The position numbers were made by a program, and so were the translations under genes. The notes under the pieces were generated by a model that was not told the DNA's origin, did no database searches, and saw only the letters and a program-made list of their open reading frames with translations. Positions 35,768-45,189 of a DNA stretch of 64,000 nucleotides are shown here, in pieces. This DNA comes from Halorussus sp. MSC15.2 (GTDB lineage: Archaea > Halobacteriota > Halobacteria > Halobacteriales > Haladaptataceae), in contig NZ_VSLZ01000001.1 of NCBI RefSeq assembly GCF_010747475.1, forward strand, positions 806,001-870,000, read 5' to 3'. Position 1 is the first letter of the stretch. The number at the start of each line of letters is the position of its first letter.

Positions 35768-38089
35768 ATGGGACACACATGGCCATTTCTGGGAAAGATA
35801 CGACGCAGCTACGCACTTAAACTCGCTATCGCACTGGTATCAATCGTCGCAGTTACTGTCGCAGTCGGCGCGCTGGTACAGGCCCAGACCGCCGACGAGG
35901 TTCGGGCCGACGTGCAGGAGGAGTTGACGACCCTCTCGAACTCGCGGGCCGACAACCTCGACACTTGGCTGTCGAGCGTGAAGGTACAGACGAAACTGAC
36001 TTCTCGTGACGCCGCGTTACGGAGCGGCGACACCGACCGCATCCGGGGGCATCTGAAGGGGATGGTCGCCGACGGGAACGTCCCCGATGGCGTCGTCGCT
36101 GTCCACTACTACGACGCCGCCGAGGGAACCATCGTGACCAGTTCGAACGACGCAATGGCCGGGGTCAGTCCGGCCGAGCAGGGCGCGCCGTTCGCCGCCG
36201 ACCCGCCGACGTTCGACGGCCGGAACGACGTGTACGTCTCTAAACCGTTTCGAGTGCCGGTCGTCGATTTCCCGGTCGTCGCGGTGATGTCGCCGGTTCC
36301 CAATCAGTCGGACAAACGAGTTATCTACATGATAAACATCGAGAACCGGACCAAATCGCTGACCGGCGGCGTCGAAGGCGGTTACACGGTCGTTCTCAAC
36401 TCGACCGGCCACTACCTCGCTCACCCCAACGAGAGCAAACTGCTGTCGAGTCACCACGGCGGGGCGGACAACCCCGCGGTGCGGGCCGGTCGCGCCGGGA
36501 AGTCCGGATTCACCCGGATGGACGGCGGCATGCTGATGGGGTACTCCCCGATGGAGTCGTCCGACTGGGTGGTCGTCGTCCACGCGCCGGCGAGCGAGGC
36601 GTACGCCCTGAGCGACTCGGTCACTTCGAACATCATCGGTCTCATCCTGCTGGCGGTCGTGAGCCTCGCGCTCGTCGGGGTCACCATCGGCAGTAACACC
36701 GTCATCGCGCTCCGGCAACTCTCCAGCAAAGCAGACGCGATGGCCGGTGGTGACTTGCAGGTGGACTTGGAGACCAAGCGGCGCGACGAGTTCGGGTCGC
36801 TGTACGACTCGTTCGCTCGGATGCGCGACTCGCTACACGAGCAGATACGCGAGGCCGAAACCGCGCGCGACGAGGCCGAAGAGGCCCGAGAGAGCGCCGA
36901 GGAGGCCCGCCGAGAGGCCGAGAGTCGCCGCGAGGAGGCCGAGGCGCTGTCGGGGCACCTCGAAACCAAGGCCAACCACTACGAGAACGTGATGGACGCG
37001 GCCGCAGACGGCGACCTCAGCGTTCGGGTCGACACCGAGAGCCGGAGCGACGCGATGGTCGCCATCGGTTCCTCGCTCAACGACATGCTGGACGACATCG
37101 AGCGGACCGTGGCGAACGTCAAGCGGTTCGCCTCCCACGTCTCGAACGCGGTCGTGGACGTGGAGAGCAGCGCCGAGGAGGTGATGGCGACCGGCGAGGA
37201 GGTCAGCGACTCGGTGGGTGAAATCTCCGAGGGTGCGGCCCACCAGACCGAGCAACTCGGCGACGTCGCCAGCGAGATGAACACCCTGTCGGCCAGCGCC
37301 CAGCAGGTCGCCGCGACCGTGGACGACGTGGCCGCCACCTCCGAGCAGGCCGCGGCCGCCGGCGAACTCGGCAAGGGGGCCGCCGAGGAGGCGCTCTCGG
37401 AGATGGACGCGGTCGAGGCCGCGACCGAGCGGACCGCCGCCGAAATCGAGGAACTCGACGCCGAGATGGAGGCCATCGGCGACATCGTGGAGGTCATCAC
37501 CGAAATCGCCGAGCAGACCAACATGCTCGCGCTCAACGCCTCCATCGAGGCCGCGCGGACCGACGCCGAAGGCGACGGGTTCGCCGTGGTCGCCGACGAG
37601 GTGAAGAACCTCGCGGAGGAGACCAAGGAGTCGGCGGCCGAAATCGAGGGCCGCATCGAACGCGTCCAAGAGAAGACCGCCCAGTCCGTGGAGGGGATGA
37701 CCGAGACCAGCGAGCGCATCAGCGCCGGGGTCGAGACGGTCGAAGGTGCCATCGACGCGCTGGAGGAGATAGCGGAGTACGTCGAGGAGACCGACAGTCG
37801 GATTCAGGAGATTCAGTCGGCGACCGAGAATCAGGCCGAGTCCTCGAGCGCGGTCGTCCAGATGGTGGACGAGGTGGCGTCGATTAGCGAGGAGACGACG
37901 AGTCAGGCCGAGTCCGTCTCGGAGGCCGCCGAGGCCCAGACAGAGACGCTGGCGGACGTTCGCGACGACGCCGACGACCTCGCGGAGCGAGCGGCCGAAC
38001 TCTCGCAGTTGCTCGACGACTTCCGGGTCACGCGCGGGGCCGGGCCGATGGACGACACCGACTTCCAGACCGCGGAGGTGAACGACTGA
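35768..38089 (+). CDS. htrII: Methyl-accepting transducer HtrII-like, with extracellular sensor domain
   Basis: A 773-residue protein. Helix 1 is at about 16-38, an extracellular domain of about 235 residues follows (Cache-like), and helix 2 is near 281-303. HAMP repeats come next, then the signalling hairpin with tip EQTNMLALNASIEAART. The opsin ATG overlaps its stop (TGATG), the usual transducer-opsin pairing. Its length and large outer domain match the Halobacterium HtrII, which also senses serine, rather than the short Natronomonas type. It should pass light and perhaps amino-acid signals to CheA through CheW, neither of which is in the window. Confidence 0.9.
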   Translation: MGHTWPFLGKIRRSYALKLAIALVSIVAVTVAVGALVQAQTADEVRADVQEELTTLSNSRADNLDTWLSSVKVQTKLTSRDAALRSGDTDRIRGHLKGMVADGNVPDGVVAVHYYDAAEGTIVTSSNDAMAGVSPAEQGAPFAADPPTFDGRNDVYVSKPFRVPVVDFPVVAVMSPVPNQSDKRVIYMINIENRTKSLTGGVEGGYTVVLNSTGHYLAHPNESKLLSSHHGGADNPAVRAGRAGKSGFTRMDGGMLMGYSPMESSDWVVVVHAPASEAYALSDSVTSNIIGLILLAVVSLALVGVTIGSNTVIALRQLSSKADAMAGGDLQVDLETKRRDEFGSLYDSFARMRDSLHEQIREAETARDEAEEARESAEEARREAESRREEAEALSGHLETKANHYENVMDAAADGDLSVRVDTESRSDAMVAIGSSLNDMLDDIERTVANVKRFASHVSNAVVDVESSAEEVMATGEEVSDSVGEISEGAAHQTEQLGDVASEMNTLSASAQQVAATVDDVAATSEQAAAAGELGKGAAEEALSEMDAVEAATERTAAEIEELDAEMEAIGDIVEVITEIAEQTNMLALNASIEAARTDAEGDGFAVVADEVKNLAEETKESAAEIEGRIERVQEKTAQSVEGMTETSERISAGVETVEGAIDALEEIAEYVEETDSRIQEIQSATENQAESSSAVVQMVDEVASISEETTSQAESVSEAAEAQTETLADVRDDADDLAERAAELSQLLDDFRVTRGAGPMDDTDFQTAEVND

Positions 38090-38820
38090 TGATAGAACTC
38101 ATCGACGTCTGGTTCCTGCTCGGCACGCTCGGCATGACTGTCGGAACCGTCTACCCGCTGTGGCGTCTCGCCACCGAGCGCCGGTACGGGTCTCACTACG
38201 CAGTACTGGCTGCCGTGACGGGATTCGCGGCCGTGGCGTACCTCGCGATGGCACTCGGGATGGGGAAGGTACAGGCCAACGGCAGTGCGCTGTACCTCCC
38301 GCGGTATCTCGACTGGCTGGTGACGACGCCGCTGTTGGTGCTGTACCTCGGAATGCTGTGTCGGCCCGAGCGCAAGGTCTACGCCGCGCTGGTCGGCGTG
38401 GACGTTCTCGTCATCGGGTCGGGCGTGGTCGCGGGCCTGCTCGCGGCACCGTACAACTACGTCGCGTATCTCGTCGGCTGTGTGGCCTACGTGGGTCTGC
38501 TCTACCTGCTGCTCAGCGTGCTTCCCCGGCAGGCGACCCTGCACGGGGACCGCGTTGACGCGGTGTTCACGAAGCTACGGAACCTGACCGTGGTGTTGTG
38601 GACGCTCTACCCCGTCGTGTGGATTCTCGGCCCGCTCGGGGTCGGCCTGCTCCAGACGGGGACCGAAGTGATGGTCGTCACGTACCTCGACCTCATCAGT
38701 AAGGTCGGGTTCGTGTTCATGGCCGTCAACGGGTCGGACGCGCTCGACCAACTCCGGACGGGGGCGGCGCTGGCCGACCCCGCGGACGCGGGCGACGAGC
38801 GCGCTCCGGCGGCGGACTGA
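38089..38820 (+). CDS. sopII: Sensory rhodopsin, SRII type
   Basis: A 243-residue seven-helix opsin. The retinal lysine is Lys205 (TYLDLISKVGF), the Schiff-base counter-ion is Asp75 (PRYLDWLVTTPL), and Tyr174 is in LYPVVWILGP. These numbers are the same as in Natronomonas SRII. The proton-donor position (BR Asp96) is Tyr86, as expected for a sensor rather than a pump. Position 204, a threonine needed for signalling in known SRII, is Ser here. It is coupled to its transducer and should drive photophobic swimming responses. Confidence 0.92.
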   Translation: MIELIDVWFLLGTLGMTVGTVYPLWRLATERRYGSHYAVLAAVTGFAAVAYLAMALGMGKVQANGSALYLPRYLDWLVTTPLLVLYLGMLCRPERKVYAALVGVDVLVIGSGVVAGLLAAPYNYVAYLVGCVAYVGLLYLLLSVLPRQATLHGDRVDAVFTKLRNLTVVLWTLYPVVWILGPLGVGLLQTGTEVMVVTYLDLISKVGFVFMAVNGSDALDQLRTGAALADPADAGDERAPAAD

Positions 38821-38901
38821 CGGACGCCGTTCGAGTGCGGTCCCTTTCTCGCTGCTTCCGTAATCGCGGCGTTCAAGCGTCTGGACCGACCAGCACTCCA
38901 C

Positions 38902-39939
38902 ATGACCGACGACCACGACGGCCACGAAGACGGCCACCGCGAAGCGTTCCACCACGACCCCATCGGCCACGCCGAGGTCCGGGCGGGCATGACCGTCGGC
39001 GAGTTGGCCGAATCGTACGGCGACGCCGGTATCGGTGCGGCCGACATCCACGAGGCGGTGGACATCTACGCCGAGATGCTGGGCGACGACGACGTGACCA
39101 ACTTCTTCGGTCTCGCGGGCGCGATGGTGCCGACCGGGATGCGCCGCATCGTCGCCGAACTCATCCGCGACGGTCACATCGACGCGCTGGTGACGACCGG
39201 CGCGAACCTGACCCACGACGCCATCGAGGCCATCGGCGGCAAGCACCACCACGGGCAGGTTCACGCCGAGGACAAGACCGAGCGCGAGCACGACGAGCAA
39301 CTGCGCGACGAGGAGGTGGACCGGATTTACAACGTCTACCTCCCGCAGGAACACTTCGCGCTGTTCGAGAACCATCTGCGCTCGGCAGTCTTCCCCGAAC
39401 TGGAGGACGAGGACGGCGGTGCGGTCAGCATCCAGCGACTGACGGCGGAACTGGGCCGAGCGAACAGCGAGGTCAACGAGAGCGAGAGTGTCGAGGAGGA
39501 CGCGGGGGTCGCGGCCGCGGCCTACGAGAACGACGTGCCGATTTACTGCCCGGCGATTCAGGACTCGGTGCTGGGCTTGCAGGCGTGGATGTACTCCCAG
39601 ACCGCCGACTTCACGCTCGACGCGCTGGCCGACATGACGACCATCACCGACCAGGCCTTCGAAGCCGAGAAAGCGGGTGCGATGGTGGTCGGCGGGGGCG
39701 TGCCCAAGAACTACGTCCTCCAGACCATGCTGGTCTCGCCGGAGGCCTACGACTACGCGGTCCAGTTGACGATGGACCCGCCCCAGACCGGCGGTCTCTC
39801 GGGCGCGACGCTGGACGAGGCCCGGTCGTGGGGCAAACTGGAGAAGGCCGCGCGCAACGCCTCGGTCTACGCCGACGCGACGATTACGCTCCCCCTCGTG
39901 GTCGCGGCGGCCCGCGAGCGAATCGAAGACGCGGAGTGA
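38902..39939 (+). CDS. dys: Deoxyhypusine synthase
   Basis: A 345-residue protein. NAD and spermidine-site blocks are visible: TTGANLTHDAIEAIGG, PIYCPAIQDSVLG and VVGGGVPKNYVLQ. The catalytic lysine is Lys312 in SWGKLEKAARN. It transfers the aminobutyl (or agmatine-derived) group to the eIF5A lysine. The N-terminus is His- and Asp-rich. It is not in an operon with eIF5A but lies in the same 8-kb stretch. Confidence 0.95.
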   Translation: MTDDHDGHEDGHREAFHHDPIGHAEVRAGMTVGELAESYGDAGIGAADIHEAVDIYAEMLGDDDVTNFFGLAGAMVPTGMRRIVAELIRDGHIDALVTTGANLTHDAIEAIGGKHHHGQVHAEDKTEREHDEQLRDEEVDRIYNVYLPQEHFALFENHLRSAVFPELEDEDGGAVSIQRLTAELGRANSEVNESESVEEDAGVAAAAYENDVPIYCPAIQDSVLGLQAWMYSQTADFTLDALADMTTITDQAFEAEKAGAMVVGGGVPKNYVLQTMLVSPEAYDYAVQLTMDPPQTGGLSGATLDEARSWGKLEKAARNASVYADATITLPLVVAAARERIEDAE

Positions 39940-39967
39940 GCGGACCGTCGCTGTTGGCGGCCAGTAC

Positions 39968-40294
39968 TCAGTCCCGCTCGTCGTCCCCGCCGGGGAGTCG
40001 ACGGACCGCCTTCTCCCAGCGGTCTCGGGCCGCCTGCCCGGGGTCCGCAAACGGGTCGTACGTGATGTCTTCGGCCGTACCGAGACTAGTCCGCCCGTCG
40101 CTGTCCGTCGTCGTCCGCCATAGACCGAACGCGGTCACGGCCGCTAACAACCCGAACAAGGACGCTAACAGGACACTGGCGGAACTATCGAGGGGGAGTA
40201 CCACGAAGAGCAAGACCAGCAGAAGCGCGGCTAATTGAAACGCGTAGAGGAGGAGACGGAACCAGCCACCGGAGAACTCGATAGTCCGACCCAT
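39968..40294 (-). CDS. Small membrane protein, two helices
   Basis: A 108-residue protein with two hydrophobic segments (about 10-32 and 38-58) and a soluble acidic/basic C-terminal half (DPFADPGQAARDRWEKA). The family is not recognised. It is convergent with the deoxyhypusine synthase gene, 28 bases apart. Confidence 0.65.
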   Translation of the reverse strand: MGRTIEFSGGWFRLLLYAFQLAALLLVLLFVVLPLDSSASVLLASLFGLLAAVTAFGLWRTTTDSDGRTSLGTAEDITYDPFADPGQAARDRWEKAVRRLPGGDDERD

Positions 40295-40477
40295 CTTTCT
40301 TTCTGACAGTGGAGTTCCAGACGAATAATCTTTTACGAGCGCGATTCAGCGAGTCGTCCGACACGGTGGCGGCGCAGTCGAGAAGGCCGGACACCGGCGC
40401 TCCGGGGAGATTCGACGTCCGGACGCACGCTCGGTTCAAACGGATAAATAGCATCGCAGCGCGCGAGCGGGGACGGC

Positions 40478-40780
40478 TCAAATCGGGTCGTCGGGGTCGC
40501 GCTCCGCGGCGACCCGCGATGCCTCGGCCGCGTACTGCTCGCACTCCTCGGGGTCGTCCACGGTACCGAGGTTGTCCGCCGACACGTCGAGCGCCGCGGT
40601 GGTGTCGCGCTCGTCGGTGAAACTGGTGAGCGCCCGCTCCTTGCGGAAGTACCGCTTCCCGTCGGGGGTCGCGTAGACGAGGATGACGAGGTTCTGCTCG
40701 TCGTCGGAGTACGTGCGCTCGACCAGCCATACCCGGACCTCCTCGCCGGTCTCGTCGTCCGCGTCGGCGTCTGTTGCCAT
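40478..40780 (-). CDS. Haloarchaeal conserved hypothetical protein
   Basis: A 100-residue acidic soluble protein. The core reads VWLVERTYSDDEQNLVILVYATPDGKRYF in two adjacent strands, followed by a helical C-terminus. No catalytic motif is seen. It is divergent from the SprT-like gene. Confidence 0.7.
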   Translation of the reverse strand: MATDADADDETGEEVRVWLVERTYSDDEQNLVILVYATPDGKRYFRKERALTSFTDERDTTAALDVSADNLGTVDDPEECEQYAAEASRVAAERDPDDPI

Positions 40781-40866
40781 GACCGACTAGTCGGCGGACG
40801 CGAAGTTAGTCGTTCGGGACACTCTTGAGGGAGGCGTTCGTCGGAGTCGCCAAGGAGAGACACGAC

Positions 40867-41502
40867 GTGTCCGAGTCGCGCCGACTCTCGCCCGACGACG
40901 ACCCCGAGCAGTCCCCGACGGTCCGGGCGCTGGCCCACGCAGAGACCCACGAGGAGTTGATTCTGGGGTCGCGGGCCTACTGCCGGGAGGCGGCCCGCGA
41001 GTACGACTTCGACGTCGAGTTCTCGCGGGTCGAGTGGGAGGTCTCGACCCGCGCGAAGCGCCGGGCCGCCGCGGTCAAGCGCCCCAAGATTCCCGACGCA
41101 GAGGTGGGCGACCCGATAGACTGGCGCGCGGCGGCCGACCGCGTGGGGTCATCGCCCGAGGACCTCCGGACCTGCACGCTCTCGCTGACGTGGGCCGCGT
41201 TCGAGTCGTTCGACGTGGGCGAGTGGACCACGACGCTCCGCCACGAACTGATTCACGTCGAGCAGTTCCAGCGCTACGGAACGACCGACCACGGCTCGGC
41301 GTTCGAGACCCGGGCCGAGTCGGTGGACGCGTCGGTCAGGTGCCCACCGTTCGCCGACCCGAAGTACGTCCTGACCTGCGCCGACTGCGGCGCGGTGGTC
41401 GGACGCCGCTACCGCGAATGTAAACTGGTCCGCCAACACGACCAGTACCGGTCGTCGTGCTGCGGCGCGTCGGTGGCGTGTTCGGGACCGGACGGGGAGT
41501 GA
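40867..41502 (+). CDS. SprT-like zinc metalloprotease
   Basis: A 211-residue protein with the active site LRHELIHVEQ (HExxH) and a C-terminal zinc ribbon (CADC and CCGAS with the intervening CKL). SprT/Spartan-like proteins act on DNA-protein crosslinks in eukaryotes, while the archaeal role is not established. GTG 40867 is chosen because GGAGAGA lies just before it and the upstream TTG start (40825) adds an unlikely leader. Confidence 0.82.
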   Translation: MSESRRLSPDDDPEQSPTVRALAHAETHEELILGSRAYCREAAREYDFDVEFSRVEWEVSTRAKRRAAAVKRPKIPDAEVGDPIDWRAAADRVGSSPEDLRTCTLSLTWAAFESFDVGEWTTTLRHELIHVEQFQRYGTTDHGSAFETRAESVDASVRCPPFADPKYVLTCADCGAVVGRRYRECKLVRQHDQYRSSCCGASVACSGPDGE

Positions 41503-41581
41503 CCCGAATGCGAGGCGAACTGGACGGGGAGTGACCCGGTCGCCGTCCGGCGACGGCGGTCGGTCGGAATCGCTCATAGCG

Positions 41582-42274
41582 TCAGTACTCCGCCCGGAGG
41601 CGACGCCAGTCGAGTTTCAGGTAGTGGTACAAGGTCCCCGTCAGCCCGGACCGCGCGATTCGACGCCCGGAGGTCGCCACCAGCACATCCGGGTGGTAGC
41701 CGGTCGGCCACTCGCGGCCCAACTCCCGACTGAACGCGGTGTCCTCGTTGGGCACGTCCGGGAAGCCGCCGGTCTCGAAGTAGGCGTCCCTGCGCACGAA
41801 GCAGTTGAACCCCGGCAGGACCGGCCGGTCGAGTCGCGGGAACGCGTGGTTGATGGTCGCCTCCATCGCCTTGGCCCGCGCCGGGCCGACCAGCCGACAG
41901 CGCGAGGACGCCGCCGCCAGCCCCTCGCGTCGCGCGAATCCGAGCATCGAATCGAGGTACTCCGGACGGACCACCGTGTCGGCGTCCACGAAGGCTATCC
42001 AGTCGCCGTCGGCCCGCTCCGCGCCGCGGTGGCGCGCGTCGCCGATGCCGGGTGCGAAGCCAGTCCCCCCGTCGGCGGCGGCCTGTGGCTGGTGAACTAC
42101 CGCGGCGTCGTATCGCCGGGCGACTGCTGGGGTGGCGTCGTCGCTGTCGCCGTCCACGACGATGGTCTCGTACTCGCGGTCGGTCCGCTGGTCCCGGACG
42201 CTCGCCAGCGTCGCGGGCAGCGACGCCTGTTCGTCCTTCGCGGGGACGACGAAGCTCACTGTGGGGTCTGTCAT
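41582..42274 (-). CDS. Family 2 glycosyltransferase
   Basis: A 230-residue GT-A fold protein. It has the N-terminal SFVVPAKDEQASLPATL, the nucleotide-binding DGDSDD, and the DxD motif in WIAFVDADTVVRPEY. Later, VPNEDTAFSREL is the acceptor-side acidic block. It lacks membrane helices. The sugar and acceptor are unknown. Confidence 0.88.
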   Translation of the reverse strand: MTDPTVSFVVPAKDEQASLPATLASVRDQRTDREYETIVVDGDSDDATPAVARRYDAAVVHQPQAAADGGTGFAPGIGDARHRGAERADGDWIAFVDADTVVRPEYLDSMLGFARREGLAAASSRCRLVGPARAKAMEATINHAFPRLDRPVLPGFNCFVRRDAYFETGGFPDVPNEDTAFSRELGREWPTGYHPDVLVATSGRRIARSGLTGTLYHYLKLDWRRLRAEY

Positions 42275-42781
42275 GGTTGACGGGTCGGGCGAGCGCCGTG
42301 ATACCGGCCGGGGAGTTCACCCGCGAGGAGTAAGGGTCTTTTCGCCGGAGCGGATAGGTCCAAACGGCCGATGACGAGGCGCTTGCTCCGAACTGGTCTC
42401 GGCAACCAGTCGTGACGAGCCCTATGAGTGCCGAGGCCTTTCGTACCCGACCGCGATATCGAGAGAACCGGTAGTCGCGACGACCCGTTTTCACTTCTGT
42501 ATCTAAGGAGTCACCGAGCGCGCGCGAGTCGTTCGACACGGTGTGACTCTCCGTGACAGTTTACCGTACGAACGCCGTTTTCTCCGTATCTCACTTTAAA
42601 ATTACTTCAGTTTATCATTATTTATTCATCGGATGCCGCCGGCGACATCGAGGTGTCAAGCGACTCCTCGACTTCCGTGCCCGAGAGTATTCAGATTCTA
42701 AGCTCCGGATTTAAACAGTATGAATTCCGTAAAAAGAGTCATCCATTGAAGTATCACCGGGCTACCAGCGCCGACTGTAGC
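42275..42781. other. 507-base intergenic region before the secreted propeller gene
   Basis: No convincing gene on either strand. GC falls sharply from about 42570, and a CTTTAAAATTAC element (about 42591-42602) could be a distant TATA box. The in-frame extension of the propeller gene to 42653 is not protein-like and carries no signal peptide. I see no repeats of note. Confidence 0.6.
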
Positions 42782-44227
42782 ATGAGCGAACGCAATCCGA
42801 CGAGACGGCGATTCCTCCAGTTGAGTGGCGCGACTGTCGCGGCCTCCGCGCTCGGCGCGAGTTCGGCCGCCGCGGAGTCCGCTTCGTGGGAGTCCGTCAA
42901 GAGTCCGGTCGACGTGACGCTCTACGACGTCGAGAAGACCGCGCGCAACAACTTCGCGGTCGGCGGTTCCGGTATCGTGGTCGAACGAACTGACGAGGGC
43001 TGGAAGAAGGTCCTCGACGGCGGCCCGACGGGGAACGGTAACTCGCTGTTCGGCGCGGACGTGACCGACGACGGCAAGCGCCTCTGGTTCGTCGGGTCCT
43101 CCGGCGCGATAGGCGAGTACGACGTCGAGACCGGCAACCTCCAGAGCCACTCCGCGCCCAACGACGCCACGAACAACTTCAACGACGTGGCGGTGACCGG
43201 CAACGCGGGCGCGGCGAACGTCTACGTCGCGGGCGACTCCGGAAACGTCTTCTACTCCTTCGAGAACGGTGCCAGCGGGACGTGGAACTACGTCACCGTC
43301 GGTCAGGGCGCGGCCATTCGGGCCATCGACTTCTTCGGCGCGCGGAAGGGCCACCTCGTCAACGGCAACGGCAAGGTGTTCTACACGGGCGACGGTACGA
43401 CGTGGAACCGTATCGGCATCGCCGACGCCGACGTGTCGATGTACGGCATCGACTCGGACGCGAAAGACGACGTCTGGGTCGTCGGCGGTAGCGGCGTCGT
43501 CTACCACTACACGCTCGACGCCGAAGGGACGCCCAAGTGGTTCCGGACGAAGGTCGGCAAGCCCGGTCTCCGCGACGTCGAAATCGAGAACGGTGCCGGG
43601 TACGCGGTCGGCAACTCCGGTGCCGTTTTCGACCGCGAGAGCGGCGAGTGGACGAGAGACGCCACCCCGGCCGGGCAGAACCTCCGGGCGGTCGTCGAGC
43701 AGGAGAACAACGACATCGCCGTGGGTAACTCCGGCACTATCTACGAGACCAACCCGAGCGCCAGCGCCGACCCGGGTTCCGGCGGCGGCGGACAGGATGG
43801 CGACGCGGGCCGAATCGCTCGCGCGTCCACCGAGACCTCCGGTTCGAAGAGCCTGACGTTCACGCTGGAAAACGTCGGCGACCAGTCGGTCAGTATCGAC
43901 CAGTTCGCGCTGGAGACCGACGTGCAGGTCGAGACTATCGCTCGGTCGGGTGCCGAGGTCGAACTCGCCGGTGACGCGGTCGGCACCGCCGACAGCACCG
44001 ACGGGTTCCCGGTCGACGGGACGCTCCGCGCGCTCGACACCAGTGCGGTCTACGACGCGGGTACGACGGGGCAGGCCGACTTCGGTCTCTACGACGGCGG
44101 TAACGTCGCGCTGACGGTCGAACCGGTGCAGGACAAGCCCAGCGGTAACTACCTCTCGGCCACGCTGGTCTACGGCGACGGGACGCAGGAGACGTTCCAC
44201 TTCAAGGTGACCAACGTCAACTCGTAA
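42782..44227 (+). CDS. Tat-exported WD40/YCF48-like beta-propeller protein
   Basis: A 481-residue protein with a twin-arginine signal ([20 protein letters not shown]). It then has about six to seven repeats of the type [32 protein letters not shown] and [16 protein letters not shown], as in the YCF48/sialidase-like propeller group. A Gly-rich hinge at about 335-345 leads to a C-terminal beta domain of about 130 residues. ATG 42782 is chosen to place the signal at the N-terminus. The role is unknown; it is likely anchored or released at the cell surface. Confidence 0.83.
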   Translation: MSERNPTRRRFLQLSGATVAASALGASSAAAESASWESVKSPVDVTLYDVEKTARNNFAVGGSGIVVERTDEGWKKVLDGGPTGNGNSLFGADVTDDGKRLWFVGSSGAIGEYDVETGNLQSHSAPNDATNNFNDVAVTGNAGAANVYVAGDSGNVFYSFENGASGTWNYVTVGQGAAIRAIDFFGARKGHLVNGNGKVFYTGDGTTWNRIGIADADVSMYGIDSDAKDDVWVVGGSGVVYHYTLDAEGTPKWFRTKVGKPGLRDVEIENGAGYAVGNSGAVFDRESGEWTRDATPAGQNLRAVVEQENNDIAVGNSGTIYETNPSASADPGSGGGGQDGDAGRIARASTETSGSKSLTFTLENVGDQSVSIDQFALETDVQVETIARSGAEVELAGDAVGTADSTDGFPVDGTLRALDTSAVYDAGTTGQADFGLYDGGNVALTVEPVQDKPSGNYLSATLVYGDGTQETFHFKVTNVNS

Positions 44228-44327
44228 ACCTCGACCCGCGAGGACTCGTAAGTCCCGAACCGCGAAGGGTCGTCGGTCCCGTGCGGAGAGCGAACCGTTT
44301 TTGCCACCGTTGTGCCCAACACACGTC

Positions 44328-44885
44328 ATGGAGAAGCTCCTCGAGTCTCTGCACGAAGCGCCCATCGTGGACAAAGACGGCTACCAGTATCTCGTCCACC
44401 CGATAAGCAACGGCGTGCCGATGCTCGAACCCGAACTCCTCCGCGAGGTCGTGGTCGGCGTCACGCAGGCCGCGGACCTCGACGTGGACAAGATAGTCGC
44501 GCCCGAGGCGATGGGCATCCACATCGCCACCGCGCTCTCGCTCCAGACCGACGTTCCCCTCGTGGTCATCCGCAAGCGCGAGTACGGACTCGACGGCGAG
44601 GTGGCGCTCCACCAGACCACCGGCTACTCCGAATCGGAGATGTACATCAACGATATCGAGGAGGGCGACCGCGTCCTCATCGTGGACGACCTCCTCTCGA
44701 CCGGCGGGACGCTGGCGGCCATCACCGACGCGATGGACGAAATCGGCGCGGAAATCGTGGACATCGCGGTCGTCATCCGGAAGGTCGGCGAGACCGCCCT
44801 CGACGAGACCGACTACGAGGCGACGAGTCTCGTGGACATCTCGGTCGAGGACTACGAGGTCACGATTCACGAGGCCAGAGACTGA
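44328..44885 (+). CDS. Purine phosphoribosyltransferase (hypoxanthine/adenine type)
   Basis: A 185-residue PRTase. The PRPP loop is [16 protein letters not shown] (two Asp and TGGT), and a [12 protein letters not shown] block lies at the N-terminus. Haloarchaeal members are annotated as hypoxanthine or adenine PRTase, and sequence alone does not decide. ATG 44328 is preferred over 44301. The purine permease follows on the same strand. Confidence 0.9.
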   Translation: MEKLLESLHEAPIVDKDGYQYLVHPISNGVPMLEPELLREVVVGVTQAADLDVDKIVAPEAMGIHIATALSLQTDVPLVVIRKREYGLDGEVALHQTTGYSESEMYINDIEEGDRVLIVDDLLSTGGTLAAITDAMDEIGAEIVDIAVVIRKVGETALDETDYEATSLVDISVEDYEVTIHEARD

Positions 44886-45189
44886 TTCGTCGCCGTCGAT
44901 GGCGTCGCCAGCGGCTAGTTCTCTCTCAGTAGTACGACCGGAATCGACGGCGACCACCGGACGAAAAACGCCCGCCGGCCACGCTCGACGCGTAGTTCGC
45001 ACCGCCGAACGTCTTTCTCGTTCCCGACTCCTCTCGCACAGCGAAGGTGCCGTCGTAGCGCGCCGGAAGGCAACCCGCGTCGCCCGGCCGATTTGATGCA
45101 CATTCGTGCATATTATGGCCTCTTCTAATCCGGATATGCGCTCGAACGCGAAACTATTATTGGCCGCGACTCGCACCTCCGGGTATAGA
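44886..45189. other. 304-base region with the permease promoter
   Basis: No gene is supported. It contains an inverted repeat ATGCAC-ATTC-GTGCAT at 45096-45111 and an ACTATTATT element (about 45153-45161) about 30 bases before ATG 45190, a plausible TATA box of a leaderless transcript. Confidence 0.55.
45096..45111. promoter_or_regulatory. Inverted repeat upstream of the nucleobase permease
   Basis: ATGCAC and GTGCAT are perfect complements around ATTC. The site is centred about 54 bases before the putative TATA element. It fits a dimeric regulator site, possibly purine-responsive given the neighbours, but this is inference. Confidence 0.5.

Noticed and set aside
38089-38820. Call of bacteriorhodopsin or SRI
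   Set aside because: The donor residue is Tyr, the gene is coupled to a transducer, and the helix F-G region matches SRII and not SRI.
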